A DNA stretch of 21,968 bases from JAABRE01 sp964413275 (GTDB lineage: Bacteria > Cyanobacteriota > Cyanobacteriia > Cyanobacteriales > JAABRE01): the NCBI GenBank assembly GCA_964413275.1, contig CAYPSO010000077.1:1-21968 (forward strand), read 5' to 3'. Both the position numbers and the translations under genes were made by a program. Under the pieces are notes generated by a model that worked only from the letters and a program-made list of their open reading frames with translations, made no database searches and was not told the origin of the DNA. The number at the start of each line of letters is the position of its first letter. The stretch's first letter is position 1. Of this stretch, positions 1-8,030 are shown in pieces.

Positions 1-25
1 ATACAGAAAACCTGAATTTATCTAA

Positions 26-53
26 CTATTGCCTATTGCCTATTGCCTATTGC
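26..53. repeat. Heptamer tandem repeat (CTATTGC x4)
   Basis: Four perfect head-to-tail copies of the 7-mer CTATTGC lie in the leader upstream of the GTPase gene. Heptamer arrays of this kind are known from cyanobacterial intergenic DNA as STRR sequences. No coding role is visible. Confidence 0.85.
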
Positions 54-55
54 CT

Positions 56-72
56 GACTTCTGCAAGAAGTC
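56..72. repeat. Short perfect hairpin next to the heptamer array
   Basis: GACTTCT, the 3-base loop GCA, then AGAAGTC form a perfect 7-bp stem. No T-run follows, so it is not a classical intrinsic terminator for a plus-strand gene. It directly abuts the heptamer array and may belong to the same repeat or end the transcript of a gene left of the window. Confidence 0.5.
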
Positions 73-158
73 TAATAACTAAATTTCTTATTTGAGTTAA
101 GATTGATAAAGTCGAGGCTTATCTAAACTCCTGTTCTAAACAATAATTGATAATCATA

Positions 159-1745
159 ATGCCCTTACCTCGTCTGATCGTCCTTTTTATTGGCTTAACC
201 CTTATTTTAGGGTTGATGTTGTGGTTGGTAAACTCCCTTTACCGACTATATATTCAAATAGCTTTCACCTCACCGTTACTTGCTAATTTACTTTTATTCT
301 TATTAATAGCTTTACTGGGACTGATAATTTATTATTTTGTTTATTATTTTATTTTTTCTAATAAAAAAAAATCTTCTAAAAAAAGTCGTCGTTTCAATAT
401 CAAACTTCCTGCTGAAAAGAATTTAGCCGCTTCAGAAAACTTACAAGCAGTAAGAAAACAAGTAGATCAAATTCAAGATAAAGTAGCACAGGAAGCCTTA
501 TTAAAAAAATCCGCTCAAATTGAAGAAAATTTAACTAAAGGTGATTTAAAAGTAGTTGTATTTGGTACAGGCTCGGCGGGGAAAACTTCCTTAGTTAATG
601 CTATTTTAGGAGAAATAGTTGGTAATACAGCAGCAACGATGGGAACTACAAAAACCGAGCAAACCTATCAGTTGAAACTTAAAGGATTAAATAGAGAAAT
701 TGTTATAACAGATACTCCGGGGATATTAGAAGTAGGGATTGCCGGGGGTGAAAGAGATAAATTAGCCCGTCAATTAGCAACAGAAGCAGATTTATTATTA
801 TTTGTAATAGATAATGATTTAAGACAATCAGAATATGAACCCCTACAAACATTAGCATCTTTAGGAAAGCGATCGCTGCTAATTTTTAATAAAATCGATC
901 TTTACACAGAATCAGAAATTACAGAAATTTTAACTACTCTCCAAGCTAGGGTAAAAAGTTTTATTAATCCTAACGATGTCATTGCCACTGCTGCTAATCC
1001 TCAACCGGTACAATTAGAATACGGAGAAATGGTAACACCAACCCCAGAAATTACTTCATTAATTAAACGTTTAGCCGCAGTTTTAAGGGCAGAAGGAGAC
1101 GATTTACTCGCCGATAATATTCTTTTACAATCCCAACGTTTAGGGGAAGAAGCAAGGGAGTTAATTGACGCTCAAAGACGCAAACAAGGTTTACAAATTA
1201 TCGATCGCTATCAGTGGATTGGTGCAGGAGTCATTGCAGTAACACCTTTACCGGTAGTTGATATGTTAGCAACGGCAGCAGTTAATGCTCAAATGGTGGT
1301 AGAAATTGGTCAAGTTTATGGTTGCGAAATTAATAGTGAAACCGGCAAAGATTTAGCTGTATCTTTAGGCAAAACTTTAATTAGTTTAGGAGTAGTTAAA
1401 GGCGCAGTGGAATTACTGGCTAAAGCTCTACAATTAAACTTTACTACCTATCTAGTTGGTAAAGCGATTCAAGGAGTTACCGCAGCTTATTTAACCAGAA
1501 TTGCCGGCAAAAGTTTTATTGAGTATTTCCGTCAAGATCAAGATTGGGGAGACGGAGGCATCACCGAAGTAGTACAGAGACAATTTGAATTAAGTCGTAA
1601 AGATGAGTTTATTAAAGGATTTGTTAAAGATGCAATTTCCTTAGTAGTTAAACCGATTAGTGACAACTTAATCCTTGTAGATAATTCAGAAGGAGAAGAT
1701 GATGACTGGGAAAACCATCCCCAGAAAATTAAAGATGAATGGTAA
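159..1745 (+). CDS. Membrane-anchored Era-like GTPase with DUF697 domain
   Basis: A predicted 528-residue GTP-binding protein. Two strongly hydrophobic segments (about residues 5-25 and 39-66) anchor the N-terminus and are followed by a Lys/Arg-rich stretch and a short helical region. The G domain shows the P-loop GTGSAGKT (136-143), DTPG (185-188) and NKID (244-247), the order expected of Era/YcjF-like GTPases. The C-terminal third (from about 345) contains VTPLPVVDMLATAAVNAQMV, typical of DUF697. An in-frame TTG at 147 would add four residues; I prefer the ATG at 159, although neither has a clear Shine-Dalgarno sequence. The tail is acidic. The gene converges on the TolC-like gene with 64 bases between them. 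The family is common in cyanobacteria; its cellular role (envelope or membrane dynamics) is not established. Confidence 0.88.
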   Translation: MPLPRLIVLFIGLTLILGLMLWLVNSLYRLYIQIAFTSPLLANLLLFLLIALLGLIIYYFVYYFIFSNKKKSSKKSRRFNIKLPAEKNLAASENLQAVRKQVDQIQDKVAQEALLKKSAQIEENLTKGDLKVVVFGTGSAGKTSLVNAILGEIVGNTAATMGTTKTEQTYQLKLKGLNREIVITDTPGILEVGIAGGERDKLARQLATEADLLLFVIDNDLRQSEYEPLQTLASLGKRSLLIFNKIDLYTESEITEILTTLQARVKSFINPNDVIATAANPQPVQLEYGEMVTPTPEITSLIKRLAAVLRAEGDDLLADNILLQSQRLGEEARELIDAQRRKQGLQIIDRYQWIGAGVIAVTPLPVVDMLATAAVNAQMVVEIGQVYGCEINSETGKDLAVSLGKTLISLGVVKGAVELLAKALQLNFTTYLVGKAIQGVTAAYLTRIAGKSFIEYFRQDQDWGDGGITEVVQRQFELSRKDEFIKGFVKDAISLVVKPISDNLILVDNSEGEDDDWENHPQKIKDEW

Positions 1746-1790
1746 ATTTGTCCTTTGTTATTAGTCATTTACCAATAACTAATAACCAAT

Positions 1791-1811
1791 AACTATTAAC
1801 TATTAACTATT
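1791..1811. repeat. Heptamer tandem repeat (AACTATT x3)
   Basis: Three perfect 7-mers fill the gap between two convergent genes, preceded by degenerate CCAATAACTAATAA units. The last copy touches the stop codon of the TolC-like gene. It is a second, different STRR-like array. Confidence 0.75.
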
Positions 1812-3531
1812 AAGGAGCGTTAGGTAAATCAAACAAACGATTATCTGGTAAATTACTAACCGCACGTTGTAAACTAGCTAATTGTTGATTATAGGTAACT
1901 ACTGCCCTTAAAAGATTACCACGAGAACGAGTTAACTCACTTTGAGCATCAATTACATCCAATTGAGTACCCACACCTGCTTGGAAACGCAGACGAGCGA
2001 GTCTTAAGCTTTCCTCTGCTAACTCTACTGATTTACGGGCAGTATCAATATTGGTTTTATTGGCTTCAAGTCTAAAATAAGCATCTTCCACCTCAAAACG
2101 AATTTGATCCCGTTGCTGGGAAAATCTGGTTTCTGCAATATTTTTATCTACTTTATTTTGATCTCGTCTTGCTTTAGCGATGCCACCATCAAAGAAATTC
2201 CAATTTAATCTTGCACCTATAGCAAAACCATCAGCAGGCCCAACATCATCATTTAAAACCCCTAATACGTCATAATTAGCAAATAAACTAACTTGAGGTT
2301 TATTTGCAGATATTTCTACTAACTGTTGTTGATCCTCAATTTCTCTTTGTAAGAGAAACTGTTCTAATTCAGCCCGATTTTTATAAGCTAATAAAATACT
2401 TTGCTCTAAAGACAATGTCCAGTCGGCGGCAACTTCAATAGGATCGGCTGCCATCAATTCTACGTTTTGAGCTAAGCTAATAGTTTCTACTAATTGTCGT
2501 CTAGCACTTTTTTGTTCTGCAATAGCAATAGTTAATGCTTGTTGACTACTAGCTAAGTCAACTTCAGCCCTCAACACATCAAATTTAGTACCTAATCCTG
2601 CTCTTTCTAATAATTCTGCATCCCGTAAACTTTGAGTCGCTTCATCCACTGCCGCTTGTTCAATTCTTACTGAGGCATCAGCACCTTGGAGAGCATAATA
2701 ATCTGTACTAACATCTAAAGTAATTTGTTCGGTAATTCTTTCTAAGTCTAGCTGATTAAAGCGAATTTGTTGTTCGGCAGCCTTGATTTGTGCGCCTCTA
2801 CGTCCTCCTGTATAGAGATTATAATTTAATTCTAATCCTGTATTGAAAGAAGTATTGACTGAATCATCATCTAATAATGATTGACCTCGTTGTTCAGCAC
2901 GTCGTATGGATAACTCAGAACTAGCAGAATCATTCCGGGTAAGATCCATTTGGGCACTGACGGTGGGATATTGCGATCCTAAAGCTTCTTTTAACTGTTT
3001 TTCGGTTCTATCTAAATTAAGTTGAGCTACCTGTAAATCTTTATTATTATTTTTGGCTAAATCAATTGCTTGTTGTAAGGTAATTGCCTGTATGTTATCT
3101 GCTGTTACTTCATCAACTTTGGTAGGAAATAATAAGGGATTGGAACTAGAATTAATATTTTCAGCAGAATCAGGAGTTTGTGTCTCCTCAGAATCAGGGG
3201 TTTGTGTTTCCTCAGAATCAGGAGTTTGTATTTCCTCAGAATCAGGGGTTTGTATTTCCTCAGAATCAGGGGTTTGTATTTCCTCAGAATCAGGGGTTTG
3301 TATTTCCTCAGAATCAGGGGTTTGTGTCTCCTCAGAATCAGGGGTTTGTGTCTCCTGTGGAAATAGAGGTATATTTTCTGAATTATTCTGAGCCACTACC
3401 TGAATTTGTCGAGAAGGGTGAGTTTCTATATTTAATAGATTATCAGTTGTTTGTGCAGTTGCGACTCCACAATAACAAATAATCCCTAGTGCTGTAGTCT
3501 TGGCTAAGATAAAATTACGCATAAATAGCAT
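1810..3531 (-). CDS. TolC-family outer membrane efflux protein with octapeptide repeats
   Basis: A 573-residue outer-membrane channel component of the TolC/OEP family, which pairs with inner-membrane pumps for efflux or type I secretion. A signal peptide is clear: Arg/Lys start, hydrophobic core, and VATAQ near residues 23-27. A second in-frame Met (codon at 3522) gives an equally good signal. Residues 59-122 are eight copies of an acidic octapeptide, E-E-T/I-Q-T-P-D-S, forming a flexible linker absent from typical TolC. From about residue 148 (AITLQQAIDLAKNNNKDL) the protein is helical with Gln/Ala-rich heptads, in two OEP halves. The second half ends with the usual LDVIDAQSELTRSRGNLLRA segment. 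No pump gene is adjacent, so the partner lies elsewhere. Confidence 0.9.
   Translation of the reverse strand: MLFMRNFILAKTTALGIICYCGVATAQTTDNLLNIETHPSRQIQVVAQNNSENIPLFPQETQTPDSEETQTPDSEEIQTPDSEEIQTPDSEEIQTPDSEEIQTPDSEETQTPDSEETQTPDSAENINSSSNPLLFPTKVDEVTADNIQAITLQQAIDLAKNNNKDLQVAQLNLDRTEKQLKEALGSQYPTVSAQMDLTRNDSASSELSIRRAEQRGQSLLDDDSVNTSFNTGLELNYNLYTGGRRGAQIKAAEQQIRFNQLDLERITEQITLDVSTDYYALQGADASVRIEQAAVDEATQSLRDAELLERAGLGTKFDVLRAEVDLASSQQALTIAIAEQKSARRQLVETISLAQNVELMAADPIEVAADWTLSLEQSILLAYKNRAELEQFLLQREIEDQQQLVEISANKPQVSLFANYDVLGVLNDDVGPADGFAIGARLNWNFFDGGIAKARRDQNKVDKNIAETRFSQQRDQIRFEVEDAYFRLEANKTNIDTARKSVELAEESLRLARLRFQAGVGTQLDVIDAQSELTRSRGNLLRAVVTYNQQLASLQRAVSNLPDNRLFDLPNAP
3167..3358. repeat. 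24-bp tandem repeat, 8 units, inside the tolC-like gene
   Basis: Eight uninterrupted 24-bp units (plus-strand form begins GAATCAGGGGTTTG) encode the octapeptide linker. The period is a multiple of three, so unit gain or loss keeps the frame. Encoded variants run T,T,I,I,I,I,T,T at the third position in protein order. The repeat also keeps other frames open, producing spurious antisense ORFs. Confidence 0.95.
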
Positions 3532-3659
3532 CAGTAGTATATCTTTATTTAGTATTTTAGGCGATCTTAACCCAAAGCCGTCTTAATTGAAAAGAATCAA
3601 TCTGAATCATAGTGAAATTAAATCCTTATTCCTAAGTACCTAGACAAAATTAACAGTAG

Positions 3660-3723
3660 GGTGGGCAATGCTTACGGAAAAGTTGAAACTGTTATTTAGA
3701 TATTCTTATGAGCATTGCCCACC
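3660..3723. repeat. Inverted repeat GGTGGGCAATGC / GCATTGCCCACC
   Basis: Two perfect 12-bp arms (3660-3671 and 3712-3723) flank 40 bases, giving a 64-bp element preceded by AGTAG. The same core recurs as a compact hairpin at 5429-5445 and 10831-10847, so it is a dispersed repeat family, possibly a small non-autonomous element. Confidence 0.8.
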
Positions 3724-3748
3724 ACAAAGTTTTTGTACAATTAATTTT

Positions 3749-3958
3749 CTCCAGTTACTTAAACAAGAAAAAGAATGGCTTGAATTACATCGCAATTATA
3801 ATCAACTTCAACCTAATTTAGAGCATTGGTAAGCAGTTAATCAGAAAGAAGATGAAAATATTAGCAAAGAGGTTCGTAAGGCGATCCCCTAATTAAGGGA
3901 ATATAGCCAATTTTTAGAACAACTGCGAGAGATTATTCATTTTTTCAAAAAAGTTTAA
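3749..3958 (+). pseudogene. Decayed ORF fragment with two in-frame stops
   Basis: One frame reads as protein-like sequence interrupted by TAA at 3830 and 3890 and ends at TAA 3956. The three pieces read LLKQEKEWLELHRNYNQL..., then NQKEDENISKEVRKAIP, then LREYSQFLEQLREIIHFFKK. The helical, charged composition in a single frame suggests a gene inactivated by point mutations. No start codon is evident and I do not recognise the family. It begins right after the inverted repeat at 3660-3723. It could be chance reading in AT-rich DNA. Confidence 0.4.
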
Positions 3959-4223
3959 AAAATATTAATTAATGTCAAGAATTATCTCAATAATTAATAT
4001 TTGAGTGAAAAATATATAAACTTATAATAACCTAAAAATAGTTAACATTTAAAGGTAATTTATAACTATTAAAAATCTAATAAATTACTGCACTAGGTTT
4101 CAAGTCATAAATCAAGAGTTGAGAAAAAGTTCCTTTTGACCAATTGCTACTCCAACTTTTCTCAAGTCAGTGTCTTTAACGATCTCTTATCTGAACACTT
4201 TTCTAAAACTGAGAGAAACTAAA

Positions 4224-5357
4224 ATGACTTCTACAAATGTATTTCCGGGTATTCAAAAGCATATTCCCATTATGGGAGATATTAATCTAAAAAGTCCCAT
4301 TGCCTACAAAGCAACTCGATTAATGGCTAGAATTTTCAATGGGACTCAAATGGCATTGGCAGAAGCGTATATTAACGGTTTAGAAATACCAGATTCCCTA
4401 TTTAGGGCACTGATACATACATCTATGCCCATTTTATTTCAATATTGTCCTAGCTTACTCGCTCCTTATGAATGGATATTAGAGGAATCAGATCATCTGG
4501 CTGAATCCTCACAAGAACTAATGAAGATTCAATATAATTTACCCCAAGCTATGCTTAATCAGATGTTGGGAGATTGGCAAATTATCTATCCTAAGTACAG
4601 CACAGGATTTTGGGAGCATGGAGCTATTGATCTAGAAGAATCCCAAATGCATATGATCGATCAAGTGATTGAACGACTAGGTATCGTTGATGGCGACCAT
4701 ATTTTAGATTTTGGCTGTGGCTGGGGCTGTGTACCCAATTATATTATGTCTAAGTTCCCTAATGTGCGGTTTACGGGGCTAAACTTAAGTCATCAACAGT
4801 GCGAGTATATGCGTCATAAAATGCAAGATCCTCAGAGCTACCTAAGTTCAGGTCGATTCATACTCTGTGAAGGCGATTTGAATGAAGTGGAGTTTACTGA
4901 AAAATTTGATAAAATCCTCTCAATCGGAGTTTTTTGCCATGTCGGAAATTTAACCAATGCCTTCCAAAAACTGGCATCTTTTCTCAAGGATGATGGCAAG
5001 GTATTCATTCATATCATCACTGCTCGCATCCCGAATAATATGTCATCTGGCTTTACCCATAAGTATATTTTTCCCCACGGCCGTTACTGGAATTATGATG
5101 CAATTCCCCATCATAACTGCGATCTTAAAACTGTCAGTCGATGGTATATGAATGGTATAAATTATCACAAAACATTGACAGCATGGTTGCAGAGATTTGA
5201 TGATTCTCAAGAGAGTGTCAAATCTTTAGACTATGGAATGGACTACTCTAAGTTTCGTCGGATATGGCGTTTCTATTTACTCCTACTGGGGACAGTTTTT
5301 GCGACTTGCGATGGTGAATACAACGGCAATGGCCAATATCTGATGACTAAGGCATGA
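4224..5357 (+). CDS. CFA-synthase-like SAM-dependent methyltransferase
   Basis: A 377-residue class I methyltransferase of the cyclopropane-fatty-acid synthase group, which also includes coclaurine-type N-methyltransferases. The SAM-binding loop is LDFGCGWG (161-168), preceded by a substrate-lid region (YPKYSTGFWEHGAIDLEESQ, 122-141) as in CFA synthases. Near the C-terminus, YHKTLTAWLQRFD (314-326) and FRRIWRFYLLLLGTVF match the family's C-terminal signature. A GTG at 4170 would add 18 residues, but the ATG at 4224 gives a more usual start after a purine-rich GAGAGAAAC. The acceptor is unknown: a membrane lipid or a small amine both fit. The next gene follows after 153 bases containing a hairpin, so co-transcription is doubtful. 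Confidence 0.82.
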   Translation: MTSTNVFPGIQKHIPIMGDINLKSPIAYKATRLMARIFNGTQMALAEAYINGLEIPDSLFRALIHTSMPILFQYCPSLLAPYEWILEESDHLAESSQELMKIQYNLPQAMLNQMLGDWQIIYPKYSTGFWEHGAIDLEESQMHMIDQVIERLGIVDGDHILDFGCGWGCVPNYIMSKFPNVRFTGLNLSHQQCEYMRHKMQDPQSYLSSGRFILCEGDLNEVEFTEKFDKILSIGVFCHVGNLTNAFQKLASFLKDDGKVFIHIITARIPNNMSSGFTHKYIFPHGRYWNYDAIPHHNCDLKTVSRWYMNGINYHKTLTAWLQRFDDSQESVKSLDYGMDYSKFRRIWRFYLLLLGTVFATCDGEYNGNGQYLMTKA

Positions 5358-5428
5358 GCTGTAGATGATGAACTTTTTACAGCAGTTTTCAGCTTAATAG
5401 ACCACAGTAATAATATTATTATTAGTAG

Positions 5429-5445
5429 GGTGGGCAATGCCCACC
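5429..5445. repeat. Palindromic hairpin GGTGGGCAATGCCCACC
   Basis: A perfect 7-bp GC-rich stem with a 3-base loop, preceded by AGTAG exactly as at 3654-3660. It sits between the methyltransferase and the 700-residue gene. It could terminate the upstream transcript, but no T-run follows. It is best read as another copy of the dispersed repeat. Confidence 0.8.
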
Positions 5446-5510
5446 AAATCATAAAGACAATCAAAATTCTATTGTAACGCTGAGTTCCTTAGTTAATTTG
5501 GAGATTTAAA

Positions 5511-7613
5511 ATGCCATTATGTGTTCCTTGTGTGCAAGCTCCACTTACAGAGTGGTCACAGGAAGTTGTCGTTGAAGGTGCACTGCAAGGTGCGACAGTT
5601 ATTATCCGTGTTAATAGTCCTACAGGGCGTGAAGTCGCTAAAACCGTTGTGGGTGGTGGGCGCGATCGCATCAGCCTATTACCAGGCGAAGAACTTAGAA
5701 ACGGAGAAACTATCTTTGTTCAGCAAACTTTAGGAAATGAATCTAGTCCTTGGACTGACCCAAATCTCGCAGTACCAGTTGGCGCAGCACCTGTGGATCA
5801 CTCGAAGTTATCTCCACCAGGTTTTATTTCTCGCTTATTTGATTTCTCTGGTCGAGTTTGGATTGGTGGGACAGTTCCCGGAGCCGAAGTTACTGTTGAG
5901 CAGGTAGGCAGTGGAATCCCCTTGGGCAAAGGAATTTCTCGAGAGGAAGGAGCACGGCTAGCGCTAGCTACAGTAATGCGGGCTGGACAAACACTAAGAG
6001 CATTCCAACTAGCACCCCTTGGACGTAATCCACTTGCTGGGTCTCCGAAAGTACTGAATGGAACCGTTCAAGCTCTACCCGTTTCGCTGGGACAACCCCT
6101 TCCCACACCCCGATTGAATGGTGAAAACCCTGAAGGATGTGATGGTGCGATCCCAATTGGCGGCATTCTAGATGGAGCTGAAGTTAGTGTCAACCGAGTG
6201 ACTGAAGGCGGCATTGAGAAGGCAACATTTGATGCGGAAAGCCTATGGTTCCTCCTCAGCAAACCGCTTGACCCTCAAGGCGGAAATTTGGAAGTAACTC
6301 AGGAAATTATCAATATACGTGAATGGCAACCCAGCCCACCGCTAAAAATAGAATTCCCCCCTTCTCAGACACCAGGAATTCCAAATGTTACCCCACTTTG
6401 TGCGGGAACACTTGCAATATATGTTAGTGGATTAGCTGAAGGTGCTTTAGTCACTCTTACCATTGCACCCGCTGGTGGTCAATCTGTTGATTACAAAGGA
6501 CTTATACCGCCCAACAAAACAGACTTTTCATTTGAAGTTCCTCCAGTTCCTTTAAATGCACAAGTTTCGGTTGTTCAGGAACGCTGTAGCCTAAGTAGTG
6601 CCATTACTACGGTGACAGTCATGGAAGCAGAAGCTGTGAGTGCTGCAGAACTGGCAGAACCTTTGTACGAGTGTGCTCGCGTCGTTCATGCGGTAAAAGT
6701 ACATCCTGGATCAAGGCTAAGAGTCTGGAGTCGAGACTCAGACGGTTTAGTACGTATGATTGGAGAAGTAATTCGTGCTGAACAAGATTCTGAGCAAATT
6801 GAGATAACACCTTACCTTGCAATCGGACAAACAATTTGGATAGAACAATTTTCCTGTGGTGGCCCCTGGTTGAGATCGCCAGACTATGGAGTTAAAAACG
6901 CACCACCTTTACAACCTCCGAATATAATTGTTCCTCCTATTGCAGGAGATCGGAGCGTCACTGTAGATGCTATCCCTGGAGCTTGGGTTGAAGTCTTCAG
7001 CCAAGAAAGAGATGGATATCAGCAAAGAATTGGAGCAGGGTTTGTAGATCCTATAGAGTCGAAAGTTCCTCTATGGAGATCACTCCATCAAGAAGCGATA
7101 TACGCACGACAATGGTTTTGTGGAGATCTATCACGACCTGGAGAGGCATCTCCTGTCTTTCCAGGCGAAATCACTTTTACGCTGAGTAAGCCCAAGAAGT
7201 GGCCAGTTGTTACCAAAGAAGTGGTTTGGGATAGCGGGACATTAACACTCAGACATGATGGTTCTTGGAGTTTCACAGTTTCCGCAGAAAACAAGGATAC
7301 GAAAGGTGATGTTGATATTGACTTCCAAGTATCATTGGCATTTGCTGTATCACCTAAATTTGGAACTGTTATTGCCCTTCCTTTGGGATCGCCAGGAAAT
7401 GATGTTGGTGCTCAATACGGCAGAATAAATCAGGGATGGACACCAGCAAATACCAAAGCACGTTCTGGATTTTTTGCCGAATTCCTAGACGCAAATTACT
7501 GGCTAGAAGTTTTGAAAACATCTGCAAAATTTGAGTGGTTTGTTGCTGTTACGAATTACAGTTCTAAGCCGAAAGATGGGAAAGAAGACAAACCGAAAAA
7601 AGGAACACCGTAA
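5511..7613 (+). CDS. Unrecognised 700-residue protein with about six beta-type modules
   Basis: I do not recognise this protein. It has no signal peptide or membrane segment. The sequence is Gly/Pro/Val-rich and repeats a motif like V-x-V-x-G-x-x-x-G-A-x-V-x-V about every 90 residues: VVVEGALQGATVIIRV (19), RVWIGGTVPGAEVTVE (115), AIPIGGILDGAEVSVN (213), LAIYVSGLAEGALVTL (301), HAVKVHPGSRLRVW (393) and SVTVDAIPGAWVEVFS (482). Modules 1, 4, 5 and 6 carry a further strand such as IFVQQ, VSVVQ or IWIEQ, often before a Cys/Gly turn. This looks like a string of Ig-like or carbohydrate-binding-like beta-sandwiches. The last 130 residues form a different beta-rich domain (GTLTLRHDGSWSFTV, 576-590) ending in a Lys-rich tail. 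The ATG follows GGAGA at good spacing. Parts of the gene are clearly richer in GC than resident genes, suggesting transfer. Confidence 0.8.
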   Translation: MPLCVPCVQAPLTEWSQEVVVEGALQGATVIIRVNSPTGREVAKTVVGGGRDRISLLPGEELRNGETIFVQQTLGNESSPWTDPNLAVPVGAAPVDHSKLSPPGFISRLFDFSGRVWIGGTVPGAEVTVEQVGSGIPLGKGISREEGARLALATVMRAGQTLRAFQLAPLGRNPLAGSPKVLNGTVQALPVSLGQPLPTPRLNGENPEGCDGAIPIGGILDGAEVSVNRVTEGGIEKATFDAESLWFLLSKPLDPQGGNLEVTQEIINIREWQPSPPLKIEFPPSQTPGIPNVTPLCAGTLAIYVSGLAEGALVTLTIAPAGGQSVDYKGLIPPNKTDFSFEVPPVPLNAQVSVVQERCSLSSAITTVTVMEAEAVSAAELAEPLYECARVVHAVKVHPGSRLRVWSRDSDGLVRMIGEVIRAEQDSEQIEITPYLAIGQTIWIEQFSCGGPWLRSPDYGVKNAPPLQPPNIIVPPIAGDRSVTVDAIPGAWVEVFSQERDGYQQRIGAGFVDPIESKVPLWRSLHQEAIYARQWFCGDLSRPGEASPVFPGEITFTLSKPKKWPVVTKEVVWDSGTLTLRHDGSWSFTVSAENKDTKGDVDIDFQVSLAFAVSPKFGTVIALPLGSPGNDVGAQYGRINQGWTPANTKARSGFFAEFLDANYWLEVLKTSAKFEWFVAVTNYSSKPKDGKEDKPKKGTP

Positions 7614-7664
7614 GACGGATTTTACCTTGTTGATCTGGGAAGGCGGTGAGTTGTTAATTGCAGC

Positions 7665-7795
7665 GAGATCGGCGAGAAGCGAGTGCTAATCGCATCCTAA
7701 TAGTCCCTCACACAGATCGAGCAGATCGCGTTCGGATTATCAGCGCACGAGAGGCAACCCGAAATGAGCGGAGGTTTTATGAAGATGGAGAGTAA
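7665..7795 (+). pseudogene. Remnant of a BrnT-family toxin gene
   Basis: The frame ending at TAA 7793 reads SANRILIVPHTDRADRVRII then SAREATRNERRFYEDGE. This matches the C-terminal half of BrnT ribonuclease toxins, whose ends read like RIISAR-x-AT-x-x-ERR-x-YE. A neighbouring frame upstream gives EIGEKRV, which resembles the preceding BrnT segment, so a small deletion and frame change is likely. The N-terminal half is not found. The stop overlaps the start of the next gene, the arrangement expected in brnT-antitoxin operons. The toxin is almost certainly dead. Confidence 0.65.
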
Positions 7796-8030
7796 TCAAG
7801 AGCTACAAGACGAATTACGTCCTGAGTATGATTTTAGTAAAATGAAGGGTGGCGTTAGAGGAAAATATGTCGAACGCTACAGGACTGGAACGAATGTAGT
7901 GTTACTAGACCCTGATGTTGCTCAAGCATTTCCAACAAGTGACGAGGTTAATGAAGCACTTCGGCTGCTTATGCAAATCGCCCAAAGACAAAAGCCTAAC
8001 ACTGCCTTGGAGCCGACGGCCGAGGGGTGA
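7779..8030 (+). CDS. Antitoxin-like small protein downstream of the brnT remnant
   Basis: An 83-residue acidic protein with a core ELRPEYDFSKMKGGVRGKYV...DPDVAQAFPTSDEVNEALRLLM. This resembles small antitoxin-like proteins that accompany toxins in cyanobacteria and proteobacteria: a PEYDFS-type start and a DNA-binding-like DPDVA...VNEALR end. I chose the ATG at 7779 because GGAGG lies five bases upstream; an ATG at 7764 would add five residues and include that site. The gene overlaps the brnT remnant by 17 bases. Its last residues (NTALEPTAEG) appear to be read out of an attC-like sequence rather than being part of the family core. With the toxin broken, it may be an orphan antitoxin. Assignment to the BrnA role is inference from position. 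Confidence 0.65.
   Translation: MKMESNQELQDELRPEYDFSKMKGGVRGKYVERYRTGTNVVLLDPDVAQAFPTSDEVNEALRLLMQIAQRQKPNTALEPTAEG

Larger units (their letters stand above)
3532..4223. other. Gene-poor gap with an inverted repeat and a decayed gene
   Basis: About 690 bases separate the tolC-like and methyltransferase genes. They contain the inverted repeat at 3660-3723, the decayed frame at 3749-3958 and then about 200 bases of very AT-rich sequence that should hold the methyltransferase promoter. I see no RNA gene and no other convincing ORF. Confidence 0.6.

Noticed and set aside
3167..3358. Possible CRISPR array
   Set aside because: Units are contiguous with no spacers and are in frame within a protein-coding gene.
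3053..3482. Three overlapping plus-strand ORFs (62-112 codons) across the tolC-like gene
   Set aside because: They exist because a 24-bp repeat lacking stops in these frames lies antisense; composition is a repeated short peptide and they have no start signals.
4170..4223. GTG start adding 18 residues to the methyltransferase
   Set aside because: The added residues look unlike the family start and the ATG at 4224 is better placed.
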